This document shows, in pieces, positions 57,893 to 64,000 of a stretch of 64,000 nucleotides of DNA (the first letter of the stretch is position 1; each line of letters opens with the position of its first letter). The position numbers and the translations under genes were made by a program. The stretch comes from Arthrobacter sp. (lineage in GTDB: Bacteria > Actinomycetota > Actinomycetes > Actinomycetales > Micrococcaceae). Below the pieces are notes generated by a model that did not search any database, had not been told where the DNA came from, and was given only the letters and a program-made list of their open reading frames with translations. The stretch spans positions 1 through 64,000 of the forward strand of contig JAITLQ010000007.1 in assembly GCA_031277795.1 (NCBI GenBank), written 5' to 3'.

Positions 57893-58785
57893 GGCCCGAA
57901 TTCGCAGGCGCGCCGGGCCAGGCGGGCCACGCCGGCCACGGCGGCCGTCCCGCTCGTCCGGGCCGCCCGCAGCAGGTGGCCGAGGTGCTCGCCACGGCGC
58001 GCGTGAGCGATCACCTCGTGCGCTTGACGCTGGGCGGCCCCGGCTTGGCCGCCTTCGAGGCCAAGGACGCCACCGACCAGTACATCAAGATCCTCTTCGC
58101 CGATCCGGCGCTGGGGCTCACCCCGCCCTACGACCTCGACGCGATCCGCGCCCAGCACGGTCCGGAGGGGGTACCGGTGCGCCGCACCTACTCGGTGCGC
58201 GCCGTGCGCGCCACCGATGCGGGGGCCGAGATCGACGTGGACTTTGTGGTGCACGGCAGCGAGGGCATCGCCGGGCCGTGGGCCGCGGCGGCCCAGCCGG
58301 GCGAGCTCGTGTGCTTCTCCGGTCCTGGCGGCAAGTACGCCCCCGAGCCGGGCGCCTGGCACCTGCTGGCCGGGGACGAGGCGGCGCTGCCCGCCATTGC
58401 CGCGGCGCTCGCGGCCATGGGGCCGGACGAGCGCGGCGTGGCCGTGCTCGACGTGGCCGGTCCCGGCGATCGGCTGGACCTTGCAGCGCCGGCCGGCGTC
58501 GAGCTGCGCTGGGTGGAGCGCGGCGGCGACTGGACGCCCACGTCCAGCCGCCTCGAGGAGGCGGTGCGCGGCGTCGTGCTCCCCGCCGATCGTGGCGCGA
58601 TCCGCGCGTTTGTCCACGGCGAGCGGGAGACCATGAAGTCGCTGCGCGCGTACCTCGTGGGGGAGTGCGGGCTGGTGCGCCAGCAGCTCTCGCTCTCCGC
58701 CTACTGGGCGTACGGCCGCGCGGAGGACGCCTTCCAGGCGGAGAAGCGGGAGCCGGTCGGGAAGATCTTTCCCGAGGACGCCTGA
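57889..58785 (+). CDS. Siderophore-interacting protein (ferric-siderophore reductase)
   Basis: A 298-aa FAD/NAD(P)H reductase that releases iron from siderophores in the cytoplasm. A His/Gly/Pro-rich N-terminus precedes the FAD-binding_9 barrel with RRTYSVRAV (flavin contact) and the SIP domain with HLLAGDEAALPAIAAAL and a C-terminal SAYWAYGRAEDAF. ATG 57889 overlaps the thioesterase stop. An inverted repeat follows. No clear IdeR box is seen upstream of the operon. Confidence 0.92.
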   Translation: MRPEFAGAPGQAGHAGHGGRPARPGRPQQVAEVLATARVSDHLVRLTLGGPGLAAFEAKDATDQYIKILFADPALGLTPPYDLDAIRAQHGPEGVPVRRTYSVRAVRATDAGAEIDVDFVVHGSEGIAGPWAAAAQPGELVCFSGPGGKYAPEPGAWHLLAGDEAALPAIAAALAAMGPDERGVAVLDVAGPGDRLDLAAPAGVELRWVERGGDWTPTSSRLEEAVRGVVLPADRGAIRAFVHGERETMKSLRAYLVGECGLVRQQLSLSAYWAYGRAEDAFQAEKREPVGKIFPEDA

Positions 58786-58793
58786 GAACTTTT

Positions 58794-58835
58794 GTGACGC
58801 GCCTCACCGTGCCCTAGCATGGTGAGGCGCGTCAC
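58794..58835 (+). promoter_or_regulatory. Inverted repeat flanking a -10 hexamer
   Basis: Perfect 15-bp arms (gtgacgcgcctcacc and complement) flank a 12-bp spacer that ends in TAGCAT, a good -10 element. It may be an operator for the downstream small membrane-protein gene, a terminator for the siderophore reductase gene, or both. No T-tract follows. Confidence 0.6.
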
Positions 58836-58886
58836 CCGCATCCAGGGGGCGCCACACCTTTCGCGAAGACCTCCGAAGGAGCCCCC

Positions 58887-59180
58887 GTGACGGCACGCCC
58901 CCTGCAGCCCCCCGCCTCCGGCCGCGCACGGTTCCTGCGCACCGTGCCGGCGTGGGTGGGCGCGAGCCTCGTGGCGCTGGTCCTCGGCGTGTGGGCACTG
59001 GCCTCCGGCGCCTCCTCCGCGGCGTGCGGCTGGGCGGGCCTGGCGCTGGGCGCCTCGCTGCTCGTGGGGCTGGGCAGCGCGCTGACGGTCGCCGAAACCA
59101 CGCGCTTCCGGCTGGCCGTCGTGACGATGCTGGGCGCGCTGGGTGGCGCCGGCGTCATCGCCGCCGCCTACGCGCTCTGA
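58887..59180 (+). CDS. Small membrane protein of unknown function
   Basis: A 97-aa protein with about three hydrophobic helices (19-40, 43-65, 74-96) and a short basic start. I recognise no family. GTG 58887 has GAAGGAG immediately upstream. Its TGA overlaps the CTG that appears to start the next gene. A promoter with a TAGCAT -10 box lies 67 bp upstream inside an inverted repeat. Confidence 0.75.
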   Translation: MTARPLQPPASGRARFLRTVPAWVGASLVALVLGVWALASGASSAACGWAGLALGASLLVGLGSALTVAETTRFRLAVVTMLGALGGAGVIAAAYAL

Positions 59181-59818
59181 GCTCCACCGGCCACGCAGCG
59201 GCCGCCTACGGGGCCGCCGCCGCGGAGTACGCGCGGCTCTTTCCTGATCTTTCCTTCGAGGCACCGCCCGACGTCGTGTGGTTGCGCCGGTGGGCGGGCT
59301 TGGCTTGCGCTGGTGCCCCCTTGCCCGTGGTGGATGCCGGCTGCGGGACAGGGCGGCTGCTGCCGGCCCTGCGCGCGTGGGGCGTGAACACCGTGATCGG
59401 CGTTGATCCCAGCGAGGGGATGCTGGAGCAGGCGCGCCGGGTGCACCCGGAGGGGACGTGGCTGCCGGGGAGCCTCGAGAGGCTGCCGCTGGGGGACAGC
59501 GGTGCCGCTGGGCTGCTCGGCTGGTACTCGATGATCCACCTGGAGGTGGGGGAGCTGCGGGCCGCCGCCGCGGAGGCGTTCCGCGTCCTGGCGCCCGGGG
59601 CCCCGTTGCTGTGGGGTTTCCATTGCCCGGAGGCCGACGTGCCCTCGCGGCACATGGCCGCCGACGGGCGGCCGGTCGTGCTGCGGGCCCTGTCGGTGCC
59701 CGGGGTGGCGGCGTGCCTGCAGGAGGCCGGGCTCGAACTGCTGGCCTCCGGGCTGCGCCCCGCGCGTCCCCAGGAACGCTCGGCGCAGGGCATGGTCCTG
59801 GCGCGCAAGCCGCGCTGA
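59177..59818 (+). CDS. SAM-dependent methyltransferase (CTG start)
   Basis: A 213-aa class I methyltransferase. Motif I VVDAGCGTGRLLPAL is near residue 49, with SEGMLEQARR and LLGWYSMIHLEVGEL as later motifs. The substrate is unknown. No ATG, GTG or TTG lies in a suitable place: the first in-frame GTG downstream would remove the conserved N-terminus, and upstream candidates lie deep inside the previous gene. CTG 59177 overlaps the previous stop as CTGA, mirroring the ATGA/GTGA couplings here, so I propose it as start. Confidence 0.75.
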   Translation: MSSTGHAAAAYGAAAAEYARLFPDLSFEAPPDVVWLRRWAGLACAGAPLPVVDAGCGTGRLLPALRAWGVNTVIGVDPSEGMLEQARRVHPEGTWLPGSLERLPLGDSGAAGLLGWYSMIHLEVGELRAAAAEAFRVLAPGAPLLWGFHCPEADVPSRHMAADGRPVVLRALSVPGVAACLQEAGLELLASGLRPARPQERSAQGMVLARKPR

Positions 59819-59844
59819 CGGAGGCCTCTGCCACGATGGGGGGC

Positions 59845-60267
59845 ATGAACGAACGCTCCGACGGCTTCCGCCTGCTCCCCGTCCCGCCCGAGGCCGGGCG
59901 CTACCGCCAGCTGCGCGCCCTGTCCGGGTTGAGCCCCATCACCCAGGCCCAGGCCGAACGCGCGATCGAGGGCACGTGGGCGTGGCGCAGCGTGGTGGAT
60001 CCCTCCGGCGAGACCGTCGGGATGGGCCGCGTGGTCGGGGACGGCGGCTGGTACTTCCTCGTGGCGGACATGGCGACGCTGCCCGAGCATCAGGGGCGCG
60101 GCCTGGGGCGGGCGGTGCTCGTGTCCCTGCTTGAGGAGATTCGCGATCGGGCCGAGCCCGGAGCCTACGTGACGCTCACGGCCGATCCGCCCGGGCGGCG
60201 CCTGTACGAGTCCCTGGGCTTTCGCGATGTGGCGCCCGGTGGTACGGGGATGTCGCTGCGGGTCTGA
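59845..60267 (+). CDS. GNAT-family acetyltransferase
   Basis: A 140-aa N-acetyltransferase. The acetyl-CoA motif HQGRGLGRAVLVSLLEE is near residues 78-94, followed by the YESLGF motif near 127. The acceptor is unknown. ATG 59845 is preferred. ATG 59836 in frame is the alternative. A weak CACGAT lies seven bases before it, possibly another leaderless promoter. Confidence 0.87.
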   Translation: MNERSDGFRLLPVPPEAGRYRQLRALSGLSPITQAQAERAIEGTWAWRSVVDPSGETVGMGRVVGDGGWYFLVADMATLPEHQGRGLGRAVLVSLLEEIRDRAEPGAYVTLTADPPGRRLYESLGFRDVAPGGTGMSLRV

Positions 60268-60320
60268 GTCTGCCCGGCTCTCCGGGCGGGTGTGCCCTTC
60301 CCGAGAGCGTGCCGCGCGCC

Positions 60321-60326
60321 TAGCGT
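60321..60326 (+). promoter_or_regulatory. -10 box of a leaderless promoter (barstar operon)
   Basis: TAGCGT ends six bases before ATG 60333. Confidence 0.55.
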
Positions 60327-60332
60327 GGTGGC

Positions 60333-60428
60333 ATGCGTCAGACATGGGATCCGGAGGCGACCTTGTTGTACGTGGAGCCCACGCCGCCGCCGTTCGAGAT
60401 TCCCCGCCTGCCCGGTGAATGCCCGTGA
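60333..60428 (+). CDS. 31-aa leaderless small protein ahead of barstar
   Basis: A 32-codon frame: MRQTWDPEATLLYVEPTPPP, then FEIPRLPGECP and TGA. It has TAGCGT six bases upstream and its stop overlaps the barstar GTG (GTGA), so it looks expressed and translationally coupled. It is acidic and Pro-rich. I recognise no homologue. It could be a leader peptide, a microprotein, or the stub of a lost ribonuclease gene. Confidence 0.5.
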   Translation: MRQTWDPEATLLYVEPTPPPFEIPRLPGECP

Positions 60429-60838
60429 GCGGAGGCGGGGAGGGCACGGTCCTTGACGTGGCGATCGACGGCGCCCGGGTGGCGTCGATCGGCGACTTCT
60501 ACGCCCAGCTGAACGCGGCCCTGATGCAGGGCGAGGACTGGCAGCTCGGCGCGAGCCTCGATGCGCTCAACGATCTTCTCTACGGGGGCTTCGGTGCGCT
60601 GGCCGGTGTCGACTCCCAGCGCTGGACCTTCACCGACCATGAGGCCATGAGGGGCGCCTTAGGGGTGAAAGCAACGCGGGAGTGGCTCGAGGCCAAGCTG
60701 GCGCCGGAGGGGCCCTTCGATCGCCCGACCATCCGGTCCCAGCTCGCCCGCCTCCAGGAGACGGGCCATGCCACGTACTTCGAGCTGATCCTCGAGGTGT
60801 TCGCGGATCATCCTGACGTCGAGCTGCTGCTGCGCTAG
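60425..60838 (+). CDS. Barstar-family ribonuclease inhibitor
   Basis: A 137-aa protein. The IGDFYAQLNAALMQGEDWQLGASLDALNDLL stretch (residues about 21-51) matches the barstar fold and its conserved DAL-DLL element, used to plug the barnase active site. No barnase-type ribonuclease gene is adjacent, so it is an orphan inhibitor here. It may protect against a chromosomal or foreign RNase. GTG 60425 overlaps the stop of the 31-aa frame. Confidence 0.82.
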   Translation: MSGGGEGTVLDVAIDGARVASIGDFYAQLNAALMQGEDWQLGASLDALNDLLYGGFGALAGVDSQRWTFTDHEAMRGALGVKATREWLEAKLAPEGPFDRPTIRSQLARLQETGHATYFELILEVFADHPDVELLLR

Positions 60839-60894
60839 AGCCGCTCCGCGCCGGCCGGGCATGGAAGAATCTTTCAACTTTCTGGGCATGGAAC

Positions 60895-60921
60895 CCATCC
60901 GCGCCCGCGTGCGCTCCGAAT
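60895..60921 (+). promoter_or_regulatory. Candidate SigK-type promoter
   Basis: CCATCC (60895-60900) and CCGAAT (60916-60921) are separated by 15 bp. As I recall it, this is the -35/-10 pair reported for mycobacterial SigK. The predicted start is near 60928, about 41 bp before the lipoprotein ATG. Confidence 0.6.
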
Positions 60922-60968
60922 GAAGGGCATCAACCAGCAGCACTTCCCTTCTTCAAGGAGTGATCCAG

Positions 60969-62297
60969 ATGATGTCGAAGCACACGATGAAGTCAACAGC
61001 CCTGGGGCTGAGCTCTGCCGCTGTGGCATTGAGCCTCGCGGCTTGCGGGATGAACTCCGGCACCTCCTCGAGCTCGAGTGCTGCCTCCAGCACCCCTGCT
61101 TCCAGCAGTGCGGCCCCGAGCACCTCGGCGAGCATGGACCACAGCACCATGGGCACCGACGCCGCCGCCCTCAAACCCATCGGCACGGGGGATCCGTTCG
61201 CCGATGCCATGACGTCGGCCAGCCACATGCCCATGACGGGCAAGACTCTGGCCGACGGGATCGTGAAGTCTGCCGGGATCTCGGGGGACCCCGACTCGGA
61301 TGCGGCCAACCTGCGGGCCTCGCTGGCCAGCAATCTGCAAGAACACGTCTACCTCGCCGGCATGGGGGTGGCGACGGCCTACACCAAGGGCGCCGACTCG
61401 CCCGAGTACAAGGCGGCCGCTGCCGCCATCGACAAGAACGCCGTGGCGCTGGCCGACATGGTGGGCACCCTGGATCCGAAGATGAAGGAGCCGGTGCTGA
61501 AGGTCTGGCGTGCGCACATCGGTTACTTCGTGGATTACGCGGTGGCGGCCAAGGCCGGGGACAAGACCGCCATGGCCAAGGCCCAGGTCGAACTGAAGCA
61601 GTACACCAAGGATGCCGGCGCTGCGCTCTCGGCCCTGGCCAAGAACAAGATCAGCGCCGCCGACGTGACGGCGGGGCTCGAACACCACGTGGCCTCGCTG
61701 AGCAAGGCCATCGATGACCTGGCGGCGGGCAAGACAGAGGCGTACACGGATCTGCACGCCGCGGCATCGCACGGCGGCGACTTCATCACGAGCCTCGCCG
61801 TGGCCCTCGCCGAGGGCAACAAGATCGCGGGCGACGCGAGCGACGACGCCTCCACCCTGCGCACCACGCTGGCCACCGAGCTGCAGGAGCACGTCTACCT
61901 CGCCTCTGTGGCGGTTTTCGTTGCGTACACCGCCGAAGGCGGGACGGACTCAGCTGGCTTCAAGGCGGCCGCTGGGGCGCTCGATCATAACTCCCAGGCG
62001 CTGGCCGAGGCTATCGGTTCGGTGGCGGGCAAGGAGAAGCAGGAGGCCTTCCTCGCCCTGTGGCGGGAGCACATCGGCTACTTCGTCGACTACGCAAACG
62101 CCGTGGCGAAGGGCGACACCGCTGGTGCCACCAAGGCGCTGCAGGAGTTGAACGAGTACCGGCCCAAGGCCGGCGAGTTCTTCTCGAGTATCTCAAAGGG
62201 TGAGTTGAACGCAGACGCCATCGCCAGCGGCCTGGGCGAGCACGTGACGACGTTGGCCGGGGCCATCGACTCCCTCAAGAAGGTGTTGGTGGGCTGA
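60969..62297 (+). CDS. Lipoprotein with two tandem helical repeats
   Basis: A 442-aa protein of no family I can name. Lipobox LAAC gives acylated Cys26, followed by a Ser/Ala-rich linker and a Met/His-rich patch (MDHSTMG and SHMPM) that could bind copper. Two copies of a domain of about 180 residues follow, starting at residues 115 (LRASLASNLQEHVYLAGMGV) and 297 (LRTTLATELQEHVYLASVAV), each with a later HIGYFVDYA. ATG 60969 has AAGGAG eight bases upstream. A SigK-like promoter precedes it and sigK-rskA follow. Confidence 0.8.
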   Translation: MMSKHTMKSTALGLSSAAVALSLAACGMNSGTSSSSSAASSTPASSSAAPSTSASMDHSTMGTDAAALKPIGTGDPFADAMTSASHMPMTGKTLADGIVKSAGISGDPDSDAANLRASLASNLQEHVYLAGMGVATAYTKGADSPEYKAAAAAIDKNAVALADMVGTLDPKMKEPVLKVWRAHIGYFVDYAVAAKAGDKTAMAKAQVELKQYTKDAGAALSALAKNKISAADVTAGLEHHVASLSKAIDDLAAGKTEAYTDLHAAASHGGDFITSLAVALAEGNKIAGDASDDASTLRTTLATELQEHVYLASVAVFVAYTAEGGTDSAGFKAAAGALDHNSQALAEAIGSVAGKEKQEAFLALWREHIGYFVDYANAVAKGDTAGATKALQELNEYRPKAGEFFSSISKGELNADAIASGLGEHVTTLAGAIDSLKKVLVG

Positions 62298-62314
62298 CCC
62301 GGCCACCAACAACA

Positions 62315-62349
62315 TGCGGCGGCGGGCCCTCCCCTGGCCCGCCGCCGCA
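62315..62349 (+). terminator. Terminator of the lipoprotein gene
   Basis: gcggcggcgggcc pairs with ggcccgccgccgc around ctcccct, 18 bases after the stop. No T-tract. Confidence 0.7.
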
Positions 62350-62390
62350 CCGCGTTGATCGAACTCCGAGTCCAGGAGAGCGCAGGACCC

Positions 62391-62396
62391 TAGGAT
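62391..62396 (+). promoter_or_regulatory. -10 box of a leaderless promoter (sigK)
   Basis: TAGGAT ends seven bases before ATG 62404. No Shine-Dalgarno sequence fits. Confidence 0.6.
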
Positions 62397-62403
62397 GACC
62401 GCC

Positions 62404-63000
62404 ATGACAGATCGCCCAGCGTGCCCCCTTCCCGAACCGGGGGTTCGGGAGGAGCGCGCCAAGGAAACGGCCCGGCTGGCACAGCTTGTGCAACGCAGCG
62501 CGGGCGGTGACCGTGACGCTTTTTCGAGGCTCTACGATGCACTGGCCCCCCTCGTCCACGGCGTTTGCCTCAGGGTCGTGGCCGATCGCAGCTTGGCCGA
62601 GGAGACGTCCCAAGAGGTCATGGTTCAGCTCTGGTCCCAGGCCGGTGGGTACCGCGCCGAGCTCGGATCTGTGTTTGCTTGGGCGGCGACGCTCGCCCAC
62701 CGACGGGCGGTGGATACGGTCAGAAGTGAGGTCTCGAGGCGGCGGCGTGAAGCGGCGCTGCCCCAGCCCATGGACCTCGAGGCACCCGAGGACGGCGTGC
62801 TGCTCGAGGAGGAAGAGCGCAGGGTGAGGGGATGCCTCGATACGCTCACCGGACTCGAACGGGAATCGGTCGTGCAGGCGTACTACGGGGGCCTGAGCTA
62901 CCCGCAGGTGGCCGAGCGGCTTGCCACTCCATTGGGCACGGTCAAAAGCAGGATCAGATCGGGCCTGGCCCGGCTACGAGGATGTTTGGAGGCGGGCTGA
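62404..63000 (+). CDS. sigK: ECF RNA polymerase sigma factor SigK-type
   Basis: A 198-aa ECF sigma factor. Region 2 (DAFSRLYDALAPLVHGVCLRVV, then EETSQEVMVQLWSQA) and region 4 (GLERESVVQAYYGGLSYPQVAERLATPLGTVKSRIRSGLARLR) are complete. It sits directly before a RskA-type anti-sigma gene, as in Mycobacterium tuberculosis, and the lipoprotein upstream has a promoter resembling SigK sites. ATG 62395 lies inside the -10 box, so 62404 is used. Confidence 0.88.
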   Translation: MTDRPACPLPEPGVREERAKETARLAQLVQRSAGGDRDAFSRLYDALAPLVHGVCLRVVADRSLAEETSQEVMVQLWSQAGGYRAELGSVFAWAATLAHRRAVDTVRSEVSRRRREAALPQPMDLEAPEDGVLLEEEERRVRGCLDTLTGLERESVVQAYYGGLSYPQVAERLATPLGTVKSRIRSGLARLRGCLEAG

Positions 63001-63001
63001 C

Positions 63002-63787
63002 GTGGAGAACACCAACCGAGAGCACCGCGACGAGTTGCTCGTCGGGCTGGCCCTGAATGCCCTCGCCACGCCTGACGAGGAGGCCGAAGCCAGGCGGTTG
63101 GTCGCGGAGGACCCGGAGGCGGCGGCCGAACTGCGAGCCTATCTCGAGACGAGTGCCGAGCTCGCACGACTGGCCTCGAGCCAGCCGCCCACCGGTGCCA
63201 AAGCGGCGGTCTTCGCCCGCATCGACGCGCTCGCCGAGCACACCGCTGCACGCTCACAGTCTGAGGCGGCCGCCACCGGGACGGCCGGAGCGGTTCGTGA
63301 GGCCGAGGCACTGCCGGACGGCGTGCTGGAATGGCGTCCTCGACGTCGCCTAGCGCCTTGGCTCGCGGCGGCTGCTGCGGTCGCGATTGCTATTCCAGCG
63401 GTGGGGATCGCAGTGTCCCAGCATCAACGCGCCGTGGTGGCCGAAAGCACTAGCTCCCGCATCATCACGCTGCTGAGCCAGCCCGACGCTTCCGTCACCA
63501 CGCAGGCGCTGAGCGGCAGCTCGGGGACCGTGACGGTCGTGGCTGGCCCCGCAGGCTCCGAGATCATCACACGCGGTCTTCCCGGCGCAGGCGAGGGGCA
63601 CACGTATCAGCTGTGGACCATCCAGGCCGGGGGCCAGCCGGTGTCGGTGGGTCTCGTGGGGGAGGGCGACGCAGTGACGAGCGCCGCGCACCAACCAGCC
63701 GGGTCCACCGTGGCCATCACCGTGGAACCCACCGGTGGCTCGACCCAGCCCACGCAGGATCCGCTCGCCGCGATCACGCTCGGCTGA
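63002..63787 (+). CDS. rskA: Anti-sigma factor RskA-type
   Basis: A 261-aa membrane anti-sigma factor. The cytoplasmic anti-sigma domain (about 1-95: HRDELLVGLALNALATPDEEAEARR) holds SigK. One transmembrane helix (about 120-142, LAPWLAAAAAVAIAIPAVGIAV) and an extracytoplasmic RskA domain (about 160-261, with GHTYQLWTIQAGGQP) follow. Release probably needs stepwise proteolysis. GTG 63002 starts one base after the sigK stop, so the pair is coupled. Confidence 0.9.
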   Translation: MENTNREHRDELLVGLALNALATPDEEAEARRLVAEDPEAAAELRAYLETSAELARLASSQPPTGAKAAVFARIDALAEHTAARSQSEAAATGTAGAVREAEALPDGVLEWRPRRRLAPWLAAAAAVAIAIPAVGIAVSQHQRAVVAESTSSRIITLLSQPDASVTTQALSGSSGTVTVVAGPAGSEIITRGLPGAGEGHTYQLWTIQAGGQPVSVGLVGEGDAVTSAAHQPAGSTVAITVEPTGGSTQPTQDPLAAITLG

Positions 63788-63833
63788 TTTGACCGCCGGA
63801 CCGCCACACCTCAGGGCCGTGGCCCGGCCGGGC

Positions 63834-64000
63834 TCAGGCCGCCCGGGCCGGCCGGACCGGGCCCACCCGCAGGCGGCCGGCCACGTCGAGCACCTCGACC
63901 GGCGTCCCGTACACCTGGCTGAGCACCTCGGCGTCGCACACGGAGGAGACGCGGCCGGAGGCCCTGACCCGCCCGTGCTGCAGCAGCACCAGCGAGTCGG
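63834..64000 (-). CDS. ABC transporter ATP-binding protein, siderophore type (C-terminal end, partial)
   Basis: The last 55 residues of a minus-strand gene cut by the window edge: DSLVLLQHGRVRASGRVSSV, then CDAEVLSQVYGTPVEVLDVAG. The VLL-x-GRV-ASG and EVL-VYG pattern is the usual tail of FecE/FhuC-type iron-siderophore and cobalamin importer ATPases. The catalytic motifs lie outside. It is convergent with rskA. Confidence 0.7.
   Translation of the reverse strand, partial: DSLVLLQHGRVRASGRVSSVCDAEVLSQVYGTPVEVLDVAGRLRVGPVRPARAA

Noticed and set aside
60920-60968. An upstream ATG (MKGINQQHF) before the lipoprotein as a leader peptide
   Set aside because: It lies before the predicted SigK-type transcription start and continues as a long out-of-frame shadow over the lipoprotein.

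Overview
The window is a 64 kb, GC-rich (roughly 70% by eye) stretch of a high-GC Gram-positive chromosome. Several things point to an actinobacterium, most likely order Micrococcales and perhaps Micrococcaceae. These include SigK/RskA-type sigma control, a DtxR/IdeR repressor with all its metal ligands, DUF3263, DUF3027 and LytR_C proteins, a c-di-AMP riboswitch ahead of an NlpC/P60 hydrolase, CIRCE control of groEL, OtsAB trehalose synthesis, a WXG100 protein, and many leaderless promoters. The species cannot be named from the sequence. I see no prophage, transposase, CRISPR array or integrase. It reads as core chromosome with a few niche genes.

Layout. The window opens on the 3' end of a 5S rRNA gene, its terminator and a duplicated 186-bp non-coding unit. 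From 0.7 to 10.8 kb come tRNA-Pro, a flavoprotein dehydrogenase, a sugar-ABC ATPase with otsB and otsA, a DsbA-like thiol protein, tRNA-Thr, and a 3-hydroxyacyl-CoA dehydrogenase with its TetR regulator. From 10.9 to 19.5 kb come a complete OpuC-type osmoprotectant importer, tRNA-Val, a luciferase-like oxidoreductase, a ThrE-like exporter, ung, and the DUF3263/LytR_C pair. From 19.5 to 29.8 kb come groEL behind tandem CIRCE elements, a DUF4031-HD fusion, a secreted sialidase, an orphan WXG100 protein, a two-component system, DUF3027 and serC.

From 30 to 38 kb come the iron regulator, two cell-wall hydrolases, an HNH nuclease, a Nudix hydrolase, a ROK regulator and a membrane glycerophosphodiesterase. 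From 38 to 48.4 kb come tRNA-Arg, a PcrA/UvrD helicase, sucCD, a large SNF2 helicase and a long LOG-family protein. From 48.4 to 56.2 kb come an MbfA-like ferritin/VIT iron exporter, an APC permease, an inositol-phosphatase-like enzyme and the DUF4956-VTC-Cthe_2159 operon. From 56.3 to 64 kb come an App1 phosphatase, thioesterase and siderophore-reductase operon, a small membrane protein with a CTG-started methyltransferase, a GNAT enzyme, an orphan barstar, a duplicated-domain lipoprotein and sigK-rskA. The truncated end of an iron-siderophore ABC ATPase closes the window.

Two themes stand out. First, at least a dozen genes show a TANNNT-like hexamer exactly 6-7 nt before an ATG or GTG with no Shine-Dalgarno, which is the geometry of leaderless transcripts. 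This both fixes start codons and exposes a 31-codon gene ahead of barstar. Second, the unfamiliar lipoprotein at 61-62 kb, a two-copy repeat protein with a Met/His-rich N-terminus, carries what looks like a SigK-type promoter (CCATCC-N15-CCGAAT) and lies directly upstream of sigK-rskA. This suggests a small self-contained envelope-stress or metal regulon.
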